A stretch of 64,000 nucleotides of DNA, from NCBI GenBank assembly GCA_026120185.1, contig JANUWF010001220.1, forward strand, positions 682,001 to 746,000, given 5' to 3'. Source of the DNA: Voacanga thouarsii (Eukaryota; Streptophyta; Magnoliopsida; Gentianales; Apocynaceae). Every line of letters begins with the position of its first letter. Position 1 is the first letter of the stretch. This document shows positions 23,484 to 37,105 of the stretch, in pieces. Both the position numbers and the translations under genes were made by a program. The notes under the pieces are model-generated. The model saw only the letters and a list, made by a program, of their open reading frames with translations, searched no databases and was not told the origin of the DNA.

Positions 23484-25446
23484 TTGGCTCTTAAGAAATT
23501 TGCAAACGAAGCGGACATCACTGCCCTTACTGGGGCTCTCGCTCTCTCTTCCAATAACCAAAATGTGTCTCCCCATTCGGAAAATGCTTTAGTTCTCAAG
23601 ATCATATCAAACAAGAGATTTGATTTGAGGACAGTTCGGGCTGTCTTGCATGCGGCTTGGAAGCTGAGGGATCCACCGGCTTTCACCTTCTTGGACATCA
23701 ACACTTTCCTCTGTGCATTTGCTTCAAACTCAGACAAATCACTCATCCACTCCTCAGGACCTTGGAATCTCAAAGGTGCTCACATTGTGAGGAGAGAATG
23801 GCCATCTCATCTCTCATTTGAGGAACTGGAGTTCACTTCACTCTCGTTCTGGGTCCAAGTTCATCATCTCCCACCGAATCAAATATCTGTAGATAATGCA
23901 CAGATTATTGGAAAATATATTGGCAGCTATATATCTATGGACAGAACACAGAGTTCAAATGGATTTCTTCAACGCTTTATGCGAATCCAGGTAGCAATAT
24001 CAATTCTCCTTTGGTGACGGGGTTTTTTCTGCAACGAGAGAATAACTCTCCAGTATGGATTCGGTTTAAGTATGAAAGACTTGCGGATTTCTGTTATGCC
24101 TGTGGACGAATTGGACATGATGGCCGGGACTGTCAATATTCAACAGAGGTTTTGCTTGGTCCCCTTGATCCTCGTCATGCTTATGGTCCTTGGATGAGAG
24201 TAATTAGCCCTTATTCTTCCAGATATAATGATCCACCGAAGCCTCAACATATTGAATGAGTTTCGACTTCATCTCTGCAACAGAAAGTTTCGGTTCAGCT
24301 TCAGGCGGAGCAAACTAGCTAGAACAAGCTCCCAGGTGAGTCAAGTCATATCTCTCCAACTGAGCAGAGTTCCACTAATACCTACTCCCACTACAGCAGG
24401 TCTACTACCAGAAACCCATGTTGGTCACTCCACCACCAGAACAACCACTATCTTGTTTGCTTCCTCTCCCCCCTGTACCTGCCCCAACTGCCATTACCAC
24501 TACCCTTCTGTCGTCTTCCCCAGTTCAGAATATAGCAATAAAATCGGTGCCCTTAAAGACTGAACACATCACACACACACACTCTACAGGTTGTACAATT
24601 CCCATATCAGCCACCACTGACACTGTCTTCTCTCCAACTACTCCATTGCCTATTGTTTCCATAAACATCCCGGGCTGTTTGAAATGTCCCTCTGACTATG
24701 ACCTAAGAACAATGTCTGATACTATCGAAACCAGGGATGAACATCAACTTCCAGAGTGTGACCTGAGCCCCATTTCTGAATCCATAGAAACTATCCAAGA
24801 GTTCCAATCTCTAGACACTGTCCAACTAATGTCATCGAGCAGCATGAACAAACCCTCATGCACGTCCAGCAGCAATCATATTTGGATAGAACCCTTGGAT
24901 TTACCTAGACCTCTTAAACAAGGACATGCATTAGCTACCCTTGGGAAAAGGAGAGCATCGACTAGTATACCCTTTGCTAAAAAGAATAAACCATTCTCTT
25001 ATGCTAGTCATCCTAATCCAGAATCACATTCTTCATCCTATGATGAGTCAGATTTTCTTGATCAAGAAGATTATGGAATGATTTCCTCCCTCTCCCATCT
25101 TCAACTTACATCCCAAATCCCTCAATCCCCATCCTCTTCCCTTACTCCATACTCACCATCCCTGGAGCAGACACCTGTAATCTTAAAGGAGAATGCAGCT
25201 ATTGTCCGTAGGAGATTCATTCATGTTAAACGACTTGCCCGTAGGGGTAAGGTATGTCCAACTATGGATCAACAAGAAGATGCGGGTCTGGCATGCTCTA
25301 CTGTTATTAATTCTGCTGTGCTGAGGAGGCGAGCCAAACCATGCCCCCGTCGTCCCAATGTTAGTCTTTGCATGGAACTGCCGAGGACTTTCTCAGTTCA
25401 AGGCAGTAAGAGCCTTGCGAGTATTGGTCAACTCGCATCGTCCTGA
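23484..25446 (+). pseudogene. LINE ORF1 (DUF4283 and CCHC zinc knuckle), frameshifted
   Basis: The first segment (to about 24010) is a DUF4283 domain, the N-terminal domain of plant LINE ORF1 proteins. After a frameshift near 24010 the second carries the zinc knuckle CYACGRIGHDGRDC. Further frame changes follow before a Pro/Ser/Thr-rich C-terminal segment (24418-25446) that overlaps the start of ORF2 by 89 bases in another frame. ORF1 products bind the element RNA. It is not translatable as one protein here. Confidence 0.82.
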
Positions 25447-28400
25447 TATTTTATTTTTATCTGAAATCAAATCTTCTTCTCTTGAAAAGATGTCTCATGT
25501 TTTTACTACAGTTGGTTTTCCTGATTTTCATTTTGTACCTGCTATTCGCCATGCTGGTGGTTTAGCTTTGTGTTGGCGGTCTAATATTGATTTACAGATA
25601 ATTGCTTCAAATAATAGTTTTATCACTTGTTTGCTATTTTGTGCACAACTTGGCTCGCCGTGGCAATTTACTGGTGTTTATGGTCCTTGTGCACAACAAT
25701 TTTGGAGCAATCTTTCTGATATTGGTCAGGGATTTCCTGGACCTAGGTTGATTTTGGGAGACTTCAATAGCATAATGCTCTCTTCTGAAAAACACGGTGG
25801 ACGTCCATATTATGCTCCTTTATCTGGAGGGTTGAGTTCATTTGTGGACACTGTTGGGTTAATAGATTTGGGGTTCACTGGATTTCCATTTACTTGGAAT
25901 AATAAAAGAGCTGGAAGTGCGAACATTCAGGTTCGTCTGGATAGGGGACTTGCAAATGAATCTTGGCGCATTCTATTTCCACGGGCATCTATTACCCACC
26001 TAACTGCTATCTCTTCAGACCACAAGCCTCTTCTTCTTGATACTTCTCCACCATCTGAACGGTTGTACTGACCTTTCCGATTTGAGACTATGTGGACTCG
26101 GGAAAACTCTTCTCATGATATTGCTTTGTCTGCTTGGTCTATTCCAGTTCACGGATCGCCTCTTACTGCTCTAGTAACCAGTATTAAAAATGCAAAAATT
26201 GCACTGAAATCTTGGAATAAATCGGTCTTTGGGTTGATTCAGCAGAATATTGGGGGAATTGGTAGAGAAATTGATATCCTCCAGTCTCTTCCTCAATCCG
26301 ATCTTGTTCTGGGAAAAGAAAAGTCTCTACAGGAAGCATTGGATGAACAAATGAAAAGAGAACAATTACATTGGTGGAACAAAACAAAAGTGTCTAGGTT
26401 GGAAGACGGTGATGCCAACACTCGCTTCTTTCATCTTTCAACCATAATCCATAGGAGATATAACCAAAGTGATTCTCTTCTTTCGGCTGATGGTAAATGG
26501 GAGACAACCTGGGATGGCATTGGTCAAGCATTTGAACAATACTATCATAATCTGTATTCTTCTACAGCTCCTCAATTTCCTACGGATTTAAACAGTCTTA
26601 TTTCCCCTTCTATCACTATGGCATAAAATGAGGCTTTGTGTGCTATTCCTTCTGTTGATTTTATTCATCAAATTGTATTTGATATGAAAGCTGGCAAAAG
26701 TCCTGGACCTGATGGTATGAGCCCTTGTTTTTTTAAAACCTACTGGTATATTGTGAATGCAAAGGTAGTAACTGCTATTCAATATTTTTTTGCCCATGGG
26801 AAAATGATTAAGTCTCTAAATCATACTTTCATCTCCCTTATTCCGAAAAGAGATTCTGCTTACAAATTTGATCATTTTTGGCCTATTGCTTTGTGTAATG
26901 TGGTATATAAGGTCATCTCAAAAATTTTGGCAGACCGTCTTAAACCTTTGCTGAACATGCTTGTTTCCCCTTCCCAAGGGGTCTTTATTCCATCTCGTGG
27001 TATGAGTGACAATGTGATTATTTGTCATGAGATAATGCATCATCTTAACTCCAAGAAAGGCAACCTGGGTCTTATAGCTCTCAAAATTGATATGGAAAAG
27101 GCATATGACAAGGTAGAATGGCCACTCCTCATCAGAATATTAAAATATCATGGATTTTCTGATCGATTTACCAGCCTAATTTTAGAGTGCATATCCTTTG
27201 TCTCCTTTTCAATTTTGATCAATGGGTCCCTTTTTGGATTTTTTAAAAATTTCAGGGGTCTTCGTTAGGGGGATCTGCTATCTCCTTCATTATTTGTACT
27301 ATACTTTGATCTACTATCTAGAATGCTCACAGCTGCTGAGGCCAACCAATTGTTCCATGGTGTTAAAATTGGACAAAATTGCCCTTACATCTCCCATCTT
27401 ATGTATGCGGATGATTTGATACTATTTTGTCGAACAATTGAATCGGAGGCTCGGGTGGTACAAAATCTATTGAACATGTATTGCAGATGGTTTGGTTTAT
27501 ATATCAATTTTGAAAAATCTTCAATCCATTTCAGCAGGAATGTGCGGTCATCAATTAGATCTTCCACCCGAACAATATTTCAAATGTCTGAATGTGCGCA
27601 TAATAGTACCTATCTAGGGACACCTTTCTATAAGAGATCTTCAAAGACAGTGGCATTTCAAGGAATGGTGGAACGTTTTCGACAGAAGATCAGTGGTTGG
27701 AAAATTAACACTTTATCTCAGGCTGGTAGATCTGTTTTAATTAAGCATGTTGCTCAATCATTCCCTATTCATGTCATGCAATGTTTTATGCTTCCATCAT
27801 CATCTGCAACAAATTGGATGCCTTAATGCGAGACTTTTGATGAAGAAGGTTTAGGCAGACACTTATACTTCAAAGCTTGGGAGACCATCTGTTCCCCTAA
27901 AGAAGCAGGAGGCTTGGGATTCTAGAAAGCTGTGGAAAATAATTTGGCATTGATCTTGAAACTTTCTTGGCAACTCTACACAGAATCTCATCGACCATGG
28001 GTGAATTTAATCCGATCCAAATACCTTAGAGGCAGAAGATTATTGGATGTGGATAGTTGTCCTAGTGGATCTTCATGGATTTGGAAAGGTATCTGGAAGA
28101 GTAAAGAGGTACTGGAAGCTGGATTATGTTATCGCATTGGTCATAATTCGCAGGTTAATATTTGGGAAGATCCTTGGATTCCAGGCCTTAACACTTATCG
28201 GCTTCCCTCTATTCTATCTGCCGATCAATATCAAGTGAGTTTAGTTCGAGATCTTATACTCTCTAATCAACATGTATGGGACTTTGATCTCATTTCAAAT
28301 CTGTTTCTACCATCTATTGCTCGAGAGATTATGAAAATTTCTATTCCCCGGATTGGAGAACCCGACTCATTGGTGTGGGCTCCCTCCAAGTCAGGGAGAT

Positions 28401-31400
28401 TTTCTGTTAAATCTACATACAGAATTATTCATCAGCTGAGACACAATCGTAACCCCCCTTTTTCAAATCCACTATCTACATCTTATATTTCTCCTCTCCT
28501 ATGCACTCTGTGGAAAATTCTATGGTCTTCCCATCTTCACAACCGCCACAAGCATTTTTTATGGCAGGTAATATCCCAGTTATTACCTACAAAGACCAGA
28601 TTGGCCCGAGTTTTGAACATAATAGATCAATCATGTTGCTTTTGTTAGTCTGCATTAGAAAGTTTGGAACATATCTTCCTTCTCTGTCCAATTATTAAAT
28701 GTCTATGGTGACATTCAAAATGGCAGTTGAGAATTGACAAATTTTTAACCTGGAAACTGGAAGACTGAATAAAGGAATTGCTAAATGTGGACAACTTATT
28801 CCCTTTTCCAAGTGAGACTAAGCGAGAATTCCTTAACTATGCTGTGATTTTGATGGAACAAGTGTGGCGATACAGAAATCGATTACATGCTGGGGAAGAT
28901 TCTCAACCTTGGGATACGCTATCTACTCATATAGAAAGGACGGCGAAGGTGTATTGGGATGCTAGCCTTACCCGTCTTTTGAAAAGGCGAACTGCCTATC
29001 TGCCATGAACTTGGCAAGCTCCTCCATTCCCATATATCAAGGTCAACTTCGACACTGCTTTCCAAGATGGGATTGTGATCTCTGCCTGTGTTTTTCGAAG
29101 CCACACTGGACTACTTCTTTGGGCCTGGACTGGGAAAGAATATGCTGGCGATGGTTTTGCTGTCAAAGCTCTTGCTGCCCTTAATGCCGCTTTGATTGCT
29201 GATGTGGCCGACATATCTGAAGTCATATTTGAAGGAGATTCCCTTAATGTAATAAAGGCAATTGCAGGTGTCCAATTATTTGAGGAATGGCTTGGAAAAT
29301 GATCCACAGATGCTGTGAAGTCTATTCTCAGACAAAGAAATCATTGGAAATATATTTATATCCCCCGATTTGGGAATGTATATGCTCATGATGTAACACC
29401 CCTACTAAAGGTAACAACGGAAGCATACCAATATTGGGTGTAGCCCCGTCCAGATACCCAAACAAAGGGTCTTTATAAAGAATAATCAACAGAGTATATA
29501 AGGTCCAAAGGGGAGACATTCGGACATATTCTATTGTCACTGTGGTATCGTCCTCTATCCGTAGGTTCTTCCAATTCCGGATCCTACAAAACAAAATAAG
29601 ATAAAAGACACGTGTGAGTGAAAAATCACCCAGTGAGTCCCGTGTGTGTGCTAGTGTTTCCTTTAAAAGAGAGTTGATTTTCAAAATCTTTGCTGAAGTA
29701 AATTATATAACAATGAAATAGCAGTAATTGGTAAATTTAGGATCAAGTTATCATGTACATTCGAAAAATAGTAATTTTCAAACACACGGCCCCCAATTCA
29801 ATAAATGCGGGTTCTTCTCCATCTAGAAGTGCGACCCGCGTGCAAAGTTCAAAGAACTTCGCCTTCAGCTATACGGTCTCTTGTGCCAGAGACTGCGCCT
29901 AACAGCACGTCACCCGTGTCATGCCGAAAGGGTGAGCAGCGTACCAATGTACCTCACCGTGCACTTAGGGATCTTTTACTTGCCACCATAAGCCAGGGGT
30001 CCCAATCCTGACGTCAATCACCATCGATGTGGCAAGGGGTTGAACACACCGAGTGTCCCCACTCGGTCTCATGTGAACAACCCACCAATCATAATCAACA
30101 GGCAATTGCCGGGCTCACAACAGCTAGCCAGGGATGACTCGTCACAATGTCCTGTCGCCCTGTTTGGAGTAAGACAATCCCCAGAACTGATCAGGTTTCT
30201 TGGGATCGTCTATCTCTAACATGGGCTAGTACAAAGATCAAAGTCCCTGTTGAGTACTCAACGCAACAACACCAACCCCATCTGACTGATTAGGCCAGAG
30301 GGTCATCTGATCCCGTAGGATTTCCAAATCAAAACATTTCTTATTTTCTGGGGCCGTACTTGATCACAAAATACTTTTTGAGGGTATCCGGGTCAATTTA
30401 CCCGTACTCGGTTTGAAAAATATTCACAAAAGTTCCAATAAGATTATTTCGCTCATTTACCGAATACTCGAGTTCCAAGAGTTTTTATAAAATATTCCAA
30501 TAAGGATACTTGGATTATTCTCCAAATACCCGATTCCAAAATTTACCATTTTTTAGAAATCCCAAATATTTAATCCGAAAAGGACTAAATTCACAAATTC
30601 GTGTTTTAAACATCCAGGAAGGTTTCCAAGCTGAATATGAAATTTATTCGAGTCCGAAATAGCATAAAAGCAAATGTTGCTCATGTAAACATTAAACATA
30701 TTCGAGGATTTCCAAAATGGCATAAAACATAGCATTTCATAGAAAATCAAAGCACATTAGCCTTTAAAAAGATTTAGAAATCAATGGGACTCACCTCGTG
30801 TCCTAAGCTTCTCATTCCGTTCACGACCATCTAACCTCTATTCCTACTGTTTTTGACATTTCGTTAGCTGTTTGTCGCTAAACCTACACCAAACATTATT
30901 TTCGGGTCAATTGGTGTTTGGCCAAAAAATAGCCGTTTGGTAGCCGACGTGCCCGACGGTTAGCCGACGTTCAACCGTCGTTTAGCCGTTAGGGCCGACA
31001 GTTAGCCGATACTTAAGAAAAACGTTCAACTTTCGTTCGCATCGTTTTTTCATCGTTTGATCAATTCTTTCATTTTCCTTTTTCCACATCCTTCCTCACT
31101 TCATAAAAAAGGGATTCACTTCATGTTTCCTTAATTGTTTTGTCCAAAATCACATAATTAATCACCCTTAAGTCCATTCATTTTCGGACTACTTTTCTGG
31201 ATTTTCACTGGTTTGACACACCATTTTGTTTTGCACATAACTTTTAATTTACAGCTCCGATTTCACTCCATGATATACCAAAATGACCGTGAGACTCTTA
31301 ACTTTAATTCAGTATGGACTGTTTTTAGGTTTCTGGTTCCAGCATCACGGTACTGGGCAAAAATAGCCTTAATAGTTTTGACTTAGTTTCACTATTCATT

Positions 31401-33280
31401 CTTTCTTTAACATTCTGCAATTTTTCAGTTTGACACCCTAACTTGTTTTGCCCATAACTTTTAATCCACAAATCCAAATGATGTCAAACCAATTGTAAAA
31501 TATCCTTGAGACATTCCTTTACTAGTTCCAATTCATGGAGTACCAATTCTATTGTCCATTCTGTTCAGTTTTGCACACAAAGTTCTAGTAGTAAAAATCT
31601 CGTCACTGATTTGGCACCTTTTACTATTTTCACCATAACTTTTGATCTGTAAATCCGATTAACGTCAAACTTGTTCTAAAATGTCTCTATGATCCTTAGC
31701 TACAAATATATATGCTGCTTAGTTCAAATCCAAAAAAATTACATATTTACTGAACATAAAACCTTCCAGAATTTTCTACACATAAGGACAGCTTTCATAC
31801 AACTTCACCTAACTATCACACATAAACTTCTCACAATATATATACCAAAATGATCTACATGCTTTATATAATAACTTTACTTCAAGTAGGGTAGATCTTT
31901 ACCTTTTCTTTGCTGCGTTTGGAGGCTGGACAGTCCAAGCATCTTCTTGCTTTTCTCTCTCTCTTTCTCTCCTCTCTATTTCCGGTTTCTCCCTCTCTTT
32001 CTTCTCTATTTCCTTTTCTTTTCTCTTCTCCCTTTTCTCTCTTGTTTGCTCCGAAATTCTGGCTATCTAAAGCCATTTTAGTTGGCCTTCATGGCCTTTT
32101 TATAGATGTTAGAAGGCTTGTATAGGAAGCTTTGCTTATATAATGCCTTACATCACATGCTTTTGTCATGGCTTATGTAGGACTCTTGAGTAGGAAGCTT
32201 TGAAATGTAATTGGTACACATGGAATGGTGAACCACAATTTCTAGAAAGCTTTAGGTGATGACTTATCACTTGTAGAAACTTATGGAAAACTTTAGAGTA
32301 CTCTAGAACCTTAAAGAAATTTATAGAAAAAGGTAGAAACTCTTAGAATATTATAGATATTTTCTAATCTTGCATGGCCATGCATAATCAACCTTGATTA
32401 ACTTACTCAAATCAAGAGTAGCTTAATTAAGCTTGGTCAAATGAAGTCAAAAGGTGGTCCAACTTGGTCAAAATTTTCATGCTTGTGGGCCATCCTTATG
32501 TATTTCTTGTGAACCATTCTTATTTATTTCTTGTGGGCCATTCTTCTTTATTTCTTCTTCCTTCTTTTTTTTTTTTTTTTATCACAACCAATCAAATAGA
32601 AACATTTGGCCTCATTAACCAATCACTAAATGACACTTATTTTCATTCACCAATTATAAGAGCCACACGTCCCATTTCCAACTGCAATTTTCTATTTTCT
32701 TCAGAAATGGCCAAAATCGGGTCCGTAATGAAAAAATATTTTATTTCACTATTCAACTCCAAAAATTTCACTAAATCCATTGGTAACACTTAAATTCTTC
32801 AATTCCCTCTCTACTTGGTCAAATTTGCGGTCAAAGTTGCGAGCGCGGTCAAAATGACGAAAATGCCCCCGATACCCCGGATAGCATAATTTGCACCAAA
32901 ACGTGCGCCTCATTGCACTGATCAATTTCTCTTTCTAGAGTACCTTAAAATTCTTATTCTTTTAATCTTAATAGCCTTCCAAAAATTTAGAGTTCGGGTA
33001 AAACAAATCTAATAATTACATCCAGGTCCCGACAAAATTTTATTTCTCCAGAGTGTTCGTCTCAATACACCGATCAACTTTTGTTCTGGCCGTTGATATA
33101 AATTCTCATCCTATTACAGGTAGTAACCAACCGAAAGTAAAAAGGTGGGGTGTTACACATGACATAGCTAAATTGGCTAAACTTCATAATCATTTTGGAT
33201 ATTTACCCCATCCCTTCTTCCCCCTGCAAGTTTATGTGATCGTGGGGGAACCTATATGGACCCCCAAAACAGTCTTGTAA
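25358..33280 (+). pseudogene. LINE ORF2 (endonuclease, RT, zf-RVT, RNase H), with nonsense mutations and an LTR insertion
   Basis: It starts at the ATG at 25358. Endonuclease (AP/EEP type): FAWNCRGLSQF, GDFNSIM, SDHKPLL to 26071. RT: AGKSPGPDGMS, PIALCNVVYK, MEKAYDKVEW, then YADDLILF near 27407. A zf-RVT region (SLVWAPSKSGRFSVKSTYR) lies near 28370-28650, and RNase H near 29030-29390. Stops interrupt it at 26069-26071, 26624-26626, 27266-27268 (in the RGLRQGD motif, Gln to TAG) and 27824-27826. The frame mostly stays the same from 25358 to 29302. After the insertion it resumes in frame at 33158 (AHDIAKLAK spans the junction) and ends at 33280. Confidence 0.9.
29392..33157 (-). mobile_element. 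Probable solo LTR (or LTR-bounded non-autonomous element) inside the LINE
   Basis: The 3766-bp insertion begins TGTAACACCCC and ends GGGGTGTTACA, a perfect 11-bp inverted terminus of the TG..CA type. It is flanked by the 5-bp duplication CATGA (29387-29391 and 33158-33162). No protein domain is seen, and I found no long internal direct repeat, so it does not look like two LTRs around an interior. TGTAACACCC termini and multi-kb LTRs are familiar from plant Ty3/gypsy (Tekay/Del) elements, so a solo LTR left by LTR recombination is the best reading. Sense orientation is uncertain; the minus strand is a guess. A CT-rich tract lies at 31948-32042. Confidence 0.8.
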
Positions 33281-33346
33281 TGTGTGAGGAGGAGTCTTCT
33301 TCTTCTACTACTTCATCAGAAATACAGGGTTAAATCATTATCTAGC

Positions 33347-33366
33347 AAAAAAAAAAGAAAAAAAAG
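33347..33366 (+). other. Poly(A) tail of the LINE
   Basis: A nearly pure A tract broken by single G residues follows the ORF2 stop by about 65 bases, marking the 3' end of the LINE. Confidence 0.75.
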
Positions 33367-33372
33367 AAGAAT

Positions 33373-35382
33373 AGTGCTTAAATTTTGGCACTAAATGCAT
33401 ATAAGGATTGATCTTTTATGTGCCAAAGATGTGTACATTTGTATTTCTCTCTCTCTCAAATAATTGTTTTTTTTTTTTTTTGAAGAATTCACAAATATTA
33501 ATGAAGTTTTAACAATTACATAGTTTTGTGAGAAAAAAATTGAATTGAAGAAAACGCGAGAATCTAAAATATGGAACCATGAGGACCAACACTATGATTT
33601 GGTCTATAAAATTTCTCGAGTAATGTATTTGTTGACCACATGCATAGATCAATTTAATCATTTAACCATTAGAACACAATCTTTATAAAATCATGCAATT
33701 CATACACTGCATTGAATAATCATCCATGCACTTGTTCAGTTCAGTAGCAGATTTCAAGGGTCAACTAGATCACAAAACCAATATCATCAACACATAAGGC
33801 AGCAGAAAAAATGACATGCTGTGTCCTTTTGGAGGATCCACTAGGTCTTGTACGACTCCACAAGCGAAACCACCCCCCCCCGCTCCCACCTAATGTCCCT
33901 TTGCCTAGTTAAATTCATCGTATAGCATTATTGCATAATGGCTAAAATTTCATCCTCAATATATATAAATCTTTTTTGAGACATAAATGCGATTATGTGA
34001 TAATAATCAAATTGTGTTTTGTGAAAAAAGTAATTTTATATCGAAAATATGTGAAAGATAAAATAAAATAGAATTAGTAATGACTAACTTCTATAATGCA
34101 CCACTTTTTCTCGTGGTTGTTTTTTTCAATGACCTTACACGTTTCAAAAGCCAAAAATACAAGGACTAAAGGGTCGTTACTGCCGAGGCAGGAAGTAGTT
34201 TTGCAGTCCATCGAACCAAAAAGGATCGATTTTGACAAGTAAATTTGGATCTCTGCCTTTACCTGCACTGTAATAGCACAGATTCACTACTCCTCACCCC
34301 CCCCCACCCAAAAGAAAAAAAAAAACCCATAAACTTGGTCCTTCAAATTCATTTCAGAACCACATTCTGGTTACAATTTTGGAATGACAAATCCTTCTCG
34401 ATGAAGTATTTATTGCTCTGATTCCAAAATAATCGAATATAACTGCCCATGAAACGTCAATCTAAAAAGATTTTGTTACAATTGCATCGAAAGTTTCAGG
34501 AAGGATTCCAGCCAAGGAAGATGCACACTTAAATCCCTTGGCAACTTTTCACCATTCATTCTCTCCTGTAGTGAAATATGACCAAAAGTCGTACACAAGC
34601 TGATCCTTACTTTGGACTCTGGATGTCACCAATTAAAGGTAACAAAATGGGGTATTGGCAAGGTAATGATCGAACCATATCTCCGTCACTAAAAATGTGT
34701 ATTGTAAAGTCAGAAATGTATGTATAAGTTTGGGTGCATAGGTTTAAGAATATGGTGTACAAAATCAAAATCTTAGGGAAATCTGTAAGGTCCCTCGCCC
34801 AAGATTGAGTTTCAGTATATATCTGTTTTTAGAATAGATGGAATCACAACCTTATTTATTTGTAGGACTTTATAGCATCACAAACCATGCCAGAGTAATG
34901 ACCACTACCCCAATTCTGTGGTTAGGAAGGCGCCGAAGAGGTGGACAAAGAAGAGAAATCATCCCTTCCACTTGCAAATAGATTGGCCATAAAGATTTGC
35001 TCATATAAATGGAAATCATTAGCTTCACAATCATAAACATGTTCTCCAGGATAAAGCCAAAGACCTGCAAAGCAACAGATGGAATGAACATGAATGTAAT
35101 CATGAGTTCAGCTAAATACATTCGTATTTAGCCCCTAATATTTTTGCGATGCCAAATACCTTTAGGGATCTGTGTAGTTTTGGTGTAATACAGTTATTCT
35201 TCTGTGTTCTGGTTTCGCTTCAAGGATCAAGAAGTAATTGACTAGCAAAGACTTCACCTTTCCTCACAGGTAAAGATGGGATCTTTCTTCTTTGTTCTGC
35301 CTTTCATCCTTCATGCTGACTCTGGTTTTACATGTAAAAATGCCTGTCATTCAGTCATGGTACCAGCTTTCCACAGTATAAA

Positions 35383-35413
<31 letters not shown>

Positions 35414-37105
35414 ATAAAAAAGGAATCAATATGATGGACCCAATAACAAATCACTGATGCCTTCCCCATTGGGTCTCTGTGCATCATGGAAATGCTCCGC
35501 GACAGGAAACAATCCACAAGTTACAAGCTCCAATAAGGAATTGAGAAATCAGAGTCAAATGAAAAAGTATTACAAATATTTGTAATGTTCACAAATCTTA
35601 GCATATACATTTGTTCTGCACATAACTTCTAAAATACATTATATCTCCTAGCACCAATTAATTGCTATAATACAACATACAAGTTAACTTTCCACTTTGA
35701 AGCTGCAATACCAATGGGACCAATTTTGTTGATACAAGTTTCTCCATTGGCACATGAAAGGAATCCAAGGCCAACTTGTTTTGACCATAGACTGATGGCT
35801 TGTTAACAAAAAATGGAGATAACACAACAATCTGTATAGTTGGCCGGGGTGGGGGGGGGGGGGTGAATACTTACTATTTACCACTGGAACACCTTATGCA
35901 GGATATAATTCCAATATTTGGCCTCCGATATTTTGAATCCAACTGCAAAACAAAATACACGCCGGTAAGAGAAACATTAAGCAAGTATTCCCATCTAAAA
36001 GGACAGAAGTTCTAATTAAACTACGACAAACAACCTGTTTTTTTATATCCCGCTAGGACACAGATCTGCTGTGTCCGACATTTTCACCTTGATCTTAATA
36101 TACAAGGAAACTGGTACAATCATTGCAGTCCCCTAGATTCCTGCACATTACACACTAAACTTTGTCAGCATTACAAAAGATGGATCACCTCCATAAGCAG
36201 TATGCAGTGAAATGAATAAGGAGCCTGACCACTAGGAGTAGAGGGAGAGCAAAAAGGGATCCCATCCAAAGCTAGCAATGCACCACCTTCTGCTCACAAA
36301 TATGCCGCCCAAATCATAAGAAGCTACAGTAACTTTAACCTTCTACAGTAATATAGCTGATTTTATAAATAGCCGTCCAAATCTTATACATTCCATAAAG
36401 AGGGAGGGAAGGAGAGAGGAAGGTGTGGGGGGAAGTCCAAAATGGAGAAGAAACATATGTAGAACAAGTAAAGCTTTCTGAAAATGAAGCTCTGATTTCT
36501 CAAATATGAAGAAGGAATTTAGGGTTAAGACAGAGAGTACTATTCAAAGTAAACAGAAGTAGAGGATCAAAAAGAGTAGTGGAAAGCAACTCAGACTCTC
36601 CAACTGCTCAGTTTTATGAAAACACTTCAACAATATTAGCATTTGGTGCAAAATTAGTTTCAGTCCTACCTCTTTAAGCAAAAGCTTTCACTACCTATTG
36701 GGCAAGGAAAAATTATTACTGGCCTCAAGTCTGAAGAGACATTATCAATTGTTGACATCTAGTACAAATACCATGAAAGCATAACATAAGATCACGTACT
36801 TCATGTTCAAATTAGCCATGGAACACTTGTACAGAAATGGAAAAATTTTAGATACATTATCAAATAGCAAAGCATCTAGAATGTCCCTTGAACCCCTCCA
36901 GACATATAACACGTTGCATAAAAGAATAAATGACAAAGTCGATCATATTTTGGCTCCTTTTCTTTCAATTCTTTTTAGTTAGTTTTAATTATATTTTTTA
37001 AGGGCAGGGGATTGGAGTAGCATCATGCCTGGTGGAAGAAATGCTTTTTCACATTACCTTGAGCAACATGGTGATGAATCAAGTTTATCACACATCTCCA
37101 TAGCT
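33373..37105. other. Intergenic, downstream of the PPR gene
   Basis: No coding region recognised on either strand; the short frames lack domains. It contains an AAT microsatellite (35386-35410), a G-rich run near 35846-35863 and C-rich runs near 33872 and 34298. The last few hundred bases before 37105 probably include the PPR 3' untranslated region. Spliced 3' exons of that gene cannot be excluded. Confidence 0.45.

Larger units (their letters stand above)
23484..33366 (+). mobile_element. L1-type LINE with RNase H domain, interrupted by an LTR insertion
   Basis: ORF1 (DUF4283 plus zinc knuckle), then ORF2 (endonuclease, RT, zf-RVT, RNase H), then an A-rich tail at about 33347-33366. Removing the 29392-33157 insertion and one target duplication leaves about 6.1 kb, the size of a plant L1. 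The 5' boundary is set at the first ORF1 homology; a MITE-like repeat adjoins it and no 5' untranslated region is visible, so it may be 5'-truncated. No convincing target duplication was found for the LINE itself. Confidence 0.9.

Noticed and set aside
31882..32125. Arg/Glu-rich and Ser/Leu-rich frames on opposite strands
   Set aside because: Both arise from a CT-rich tract inside the probable solo LTR; no domain or codon bias.
34870..35121. Hydrophobic minus-strand frame downstream of the PPR gene
   Set aside because: Short, no family resemblance, begins without conserved context; could be chance in AT-rich DNA.
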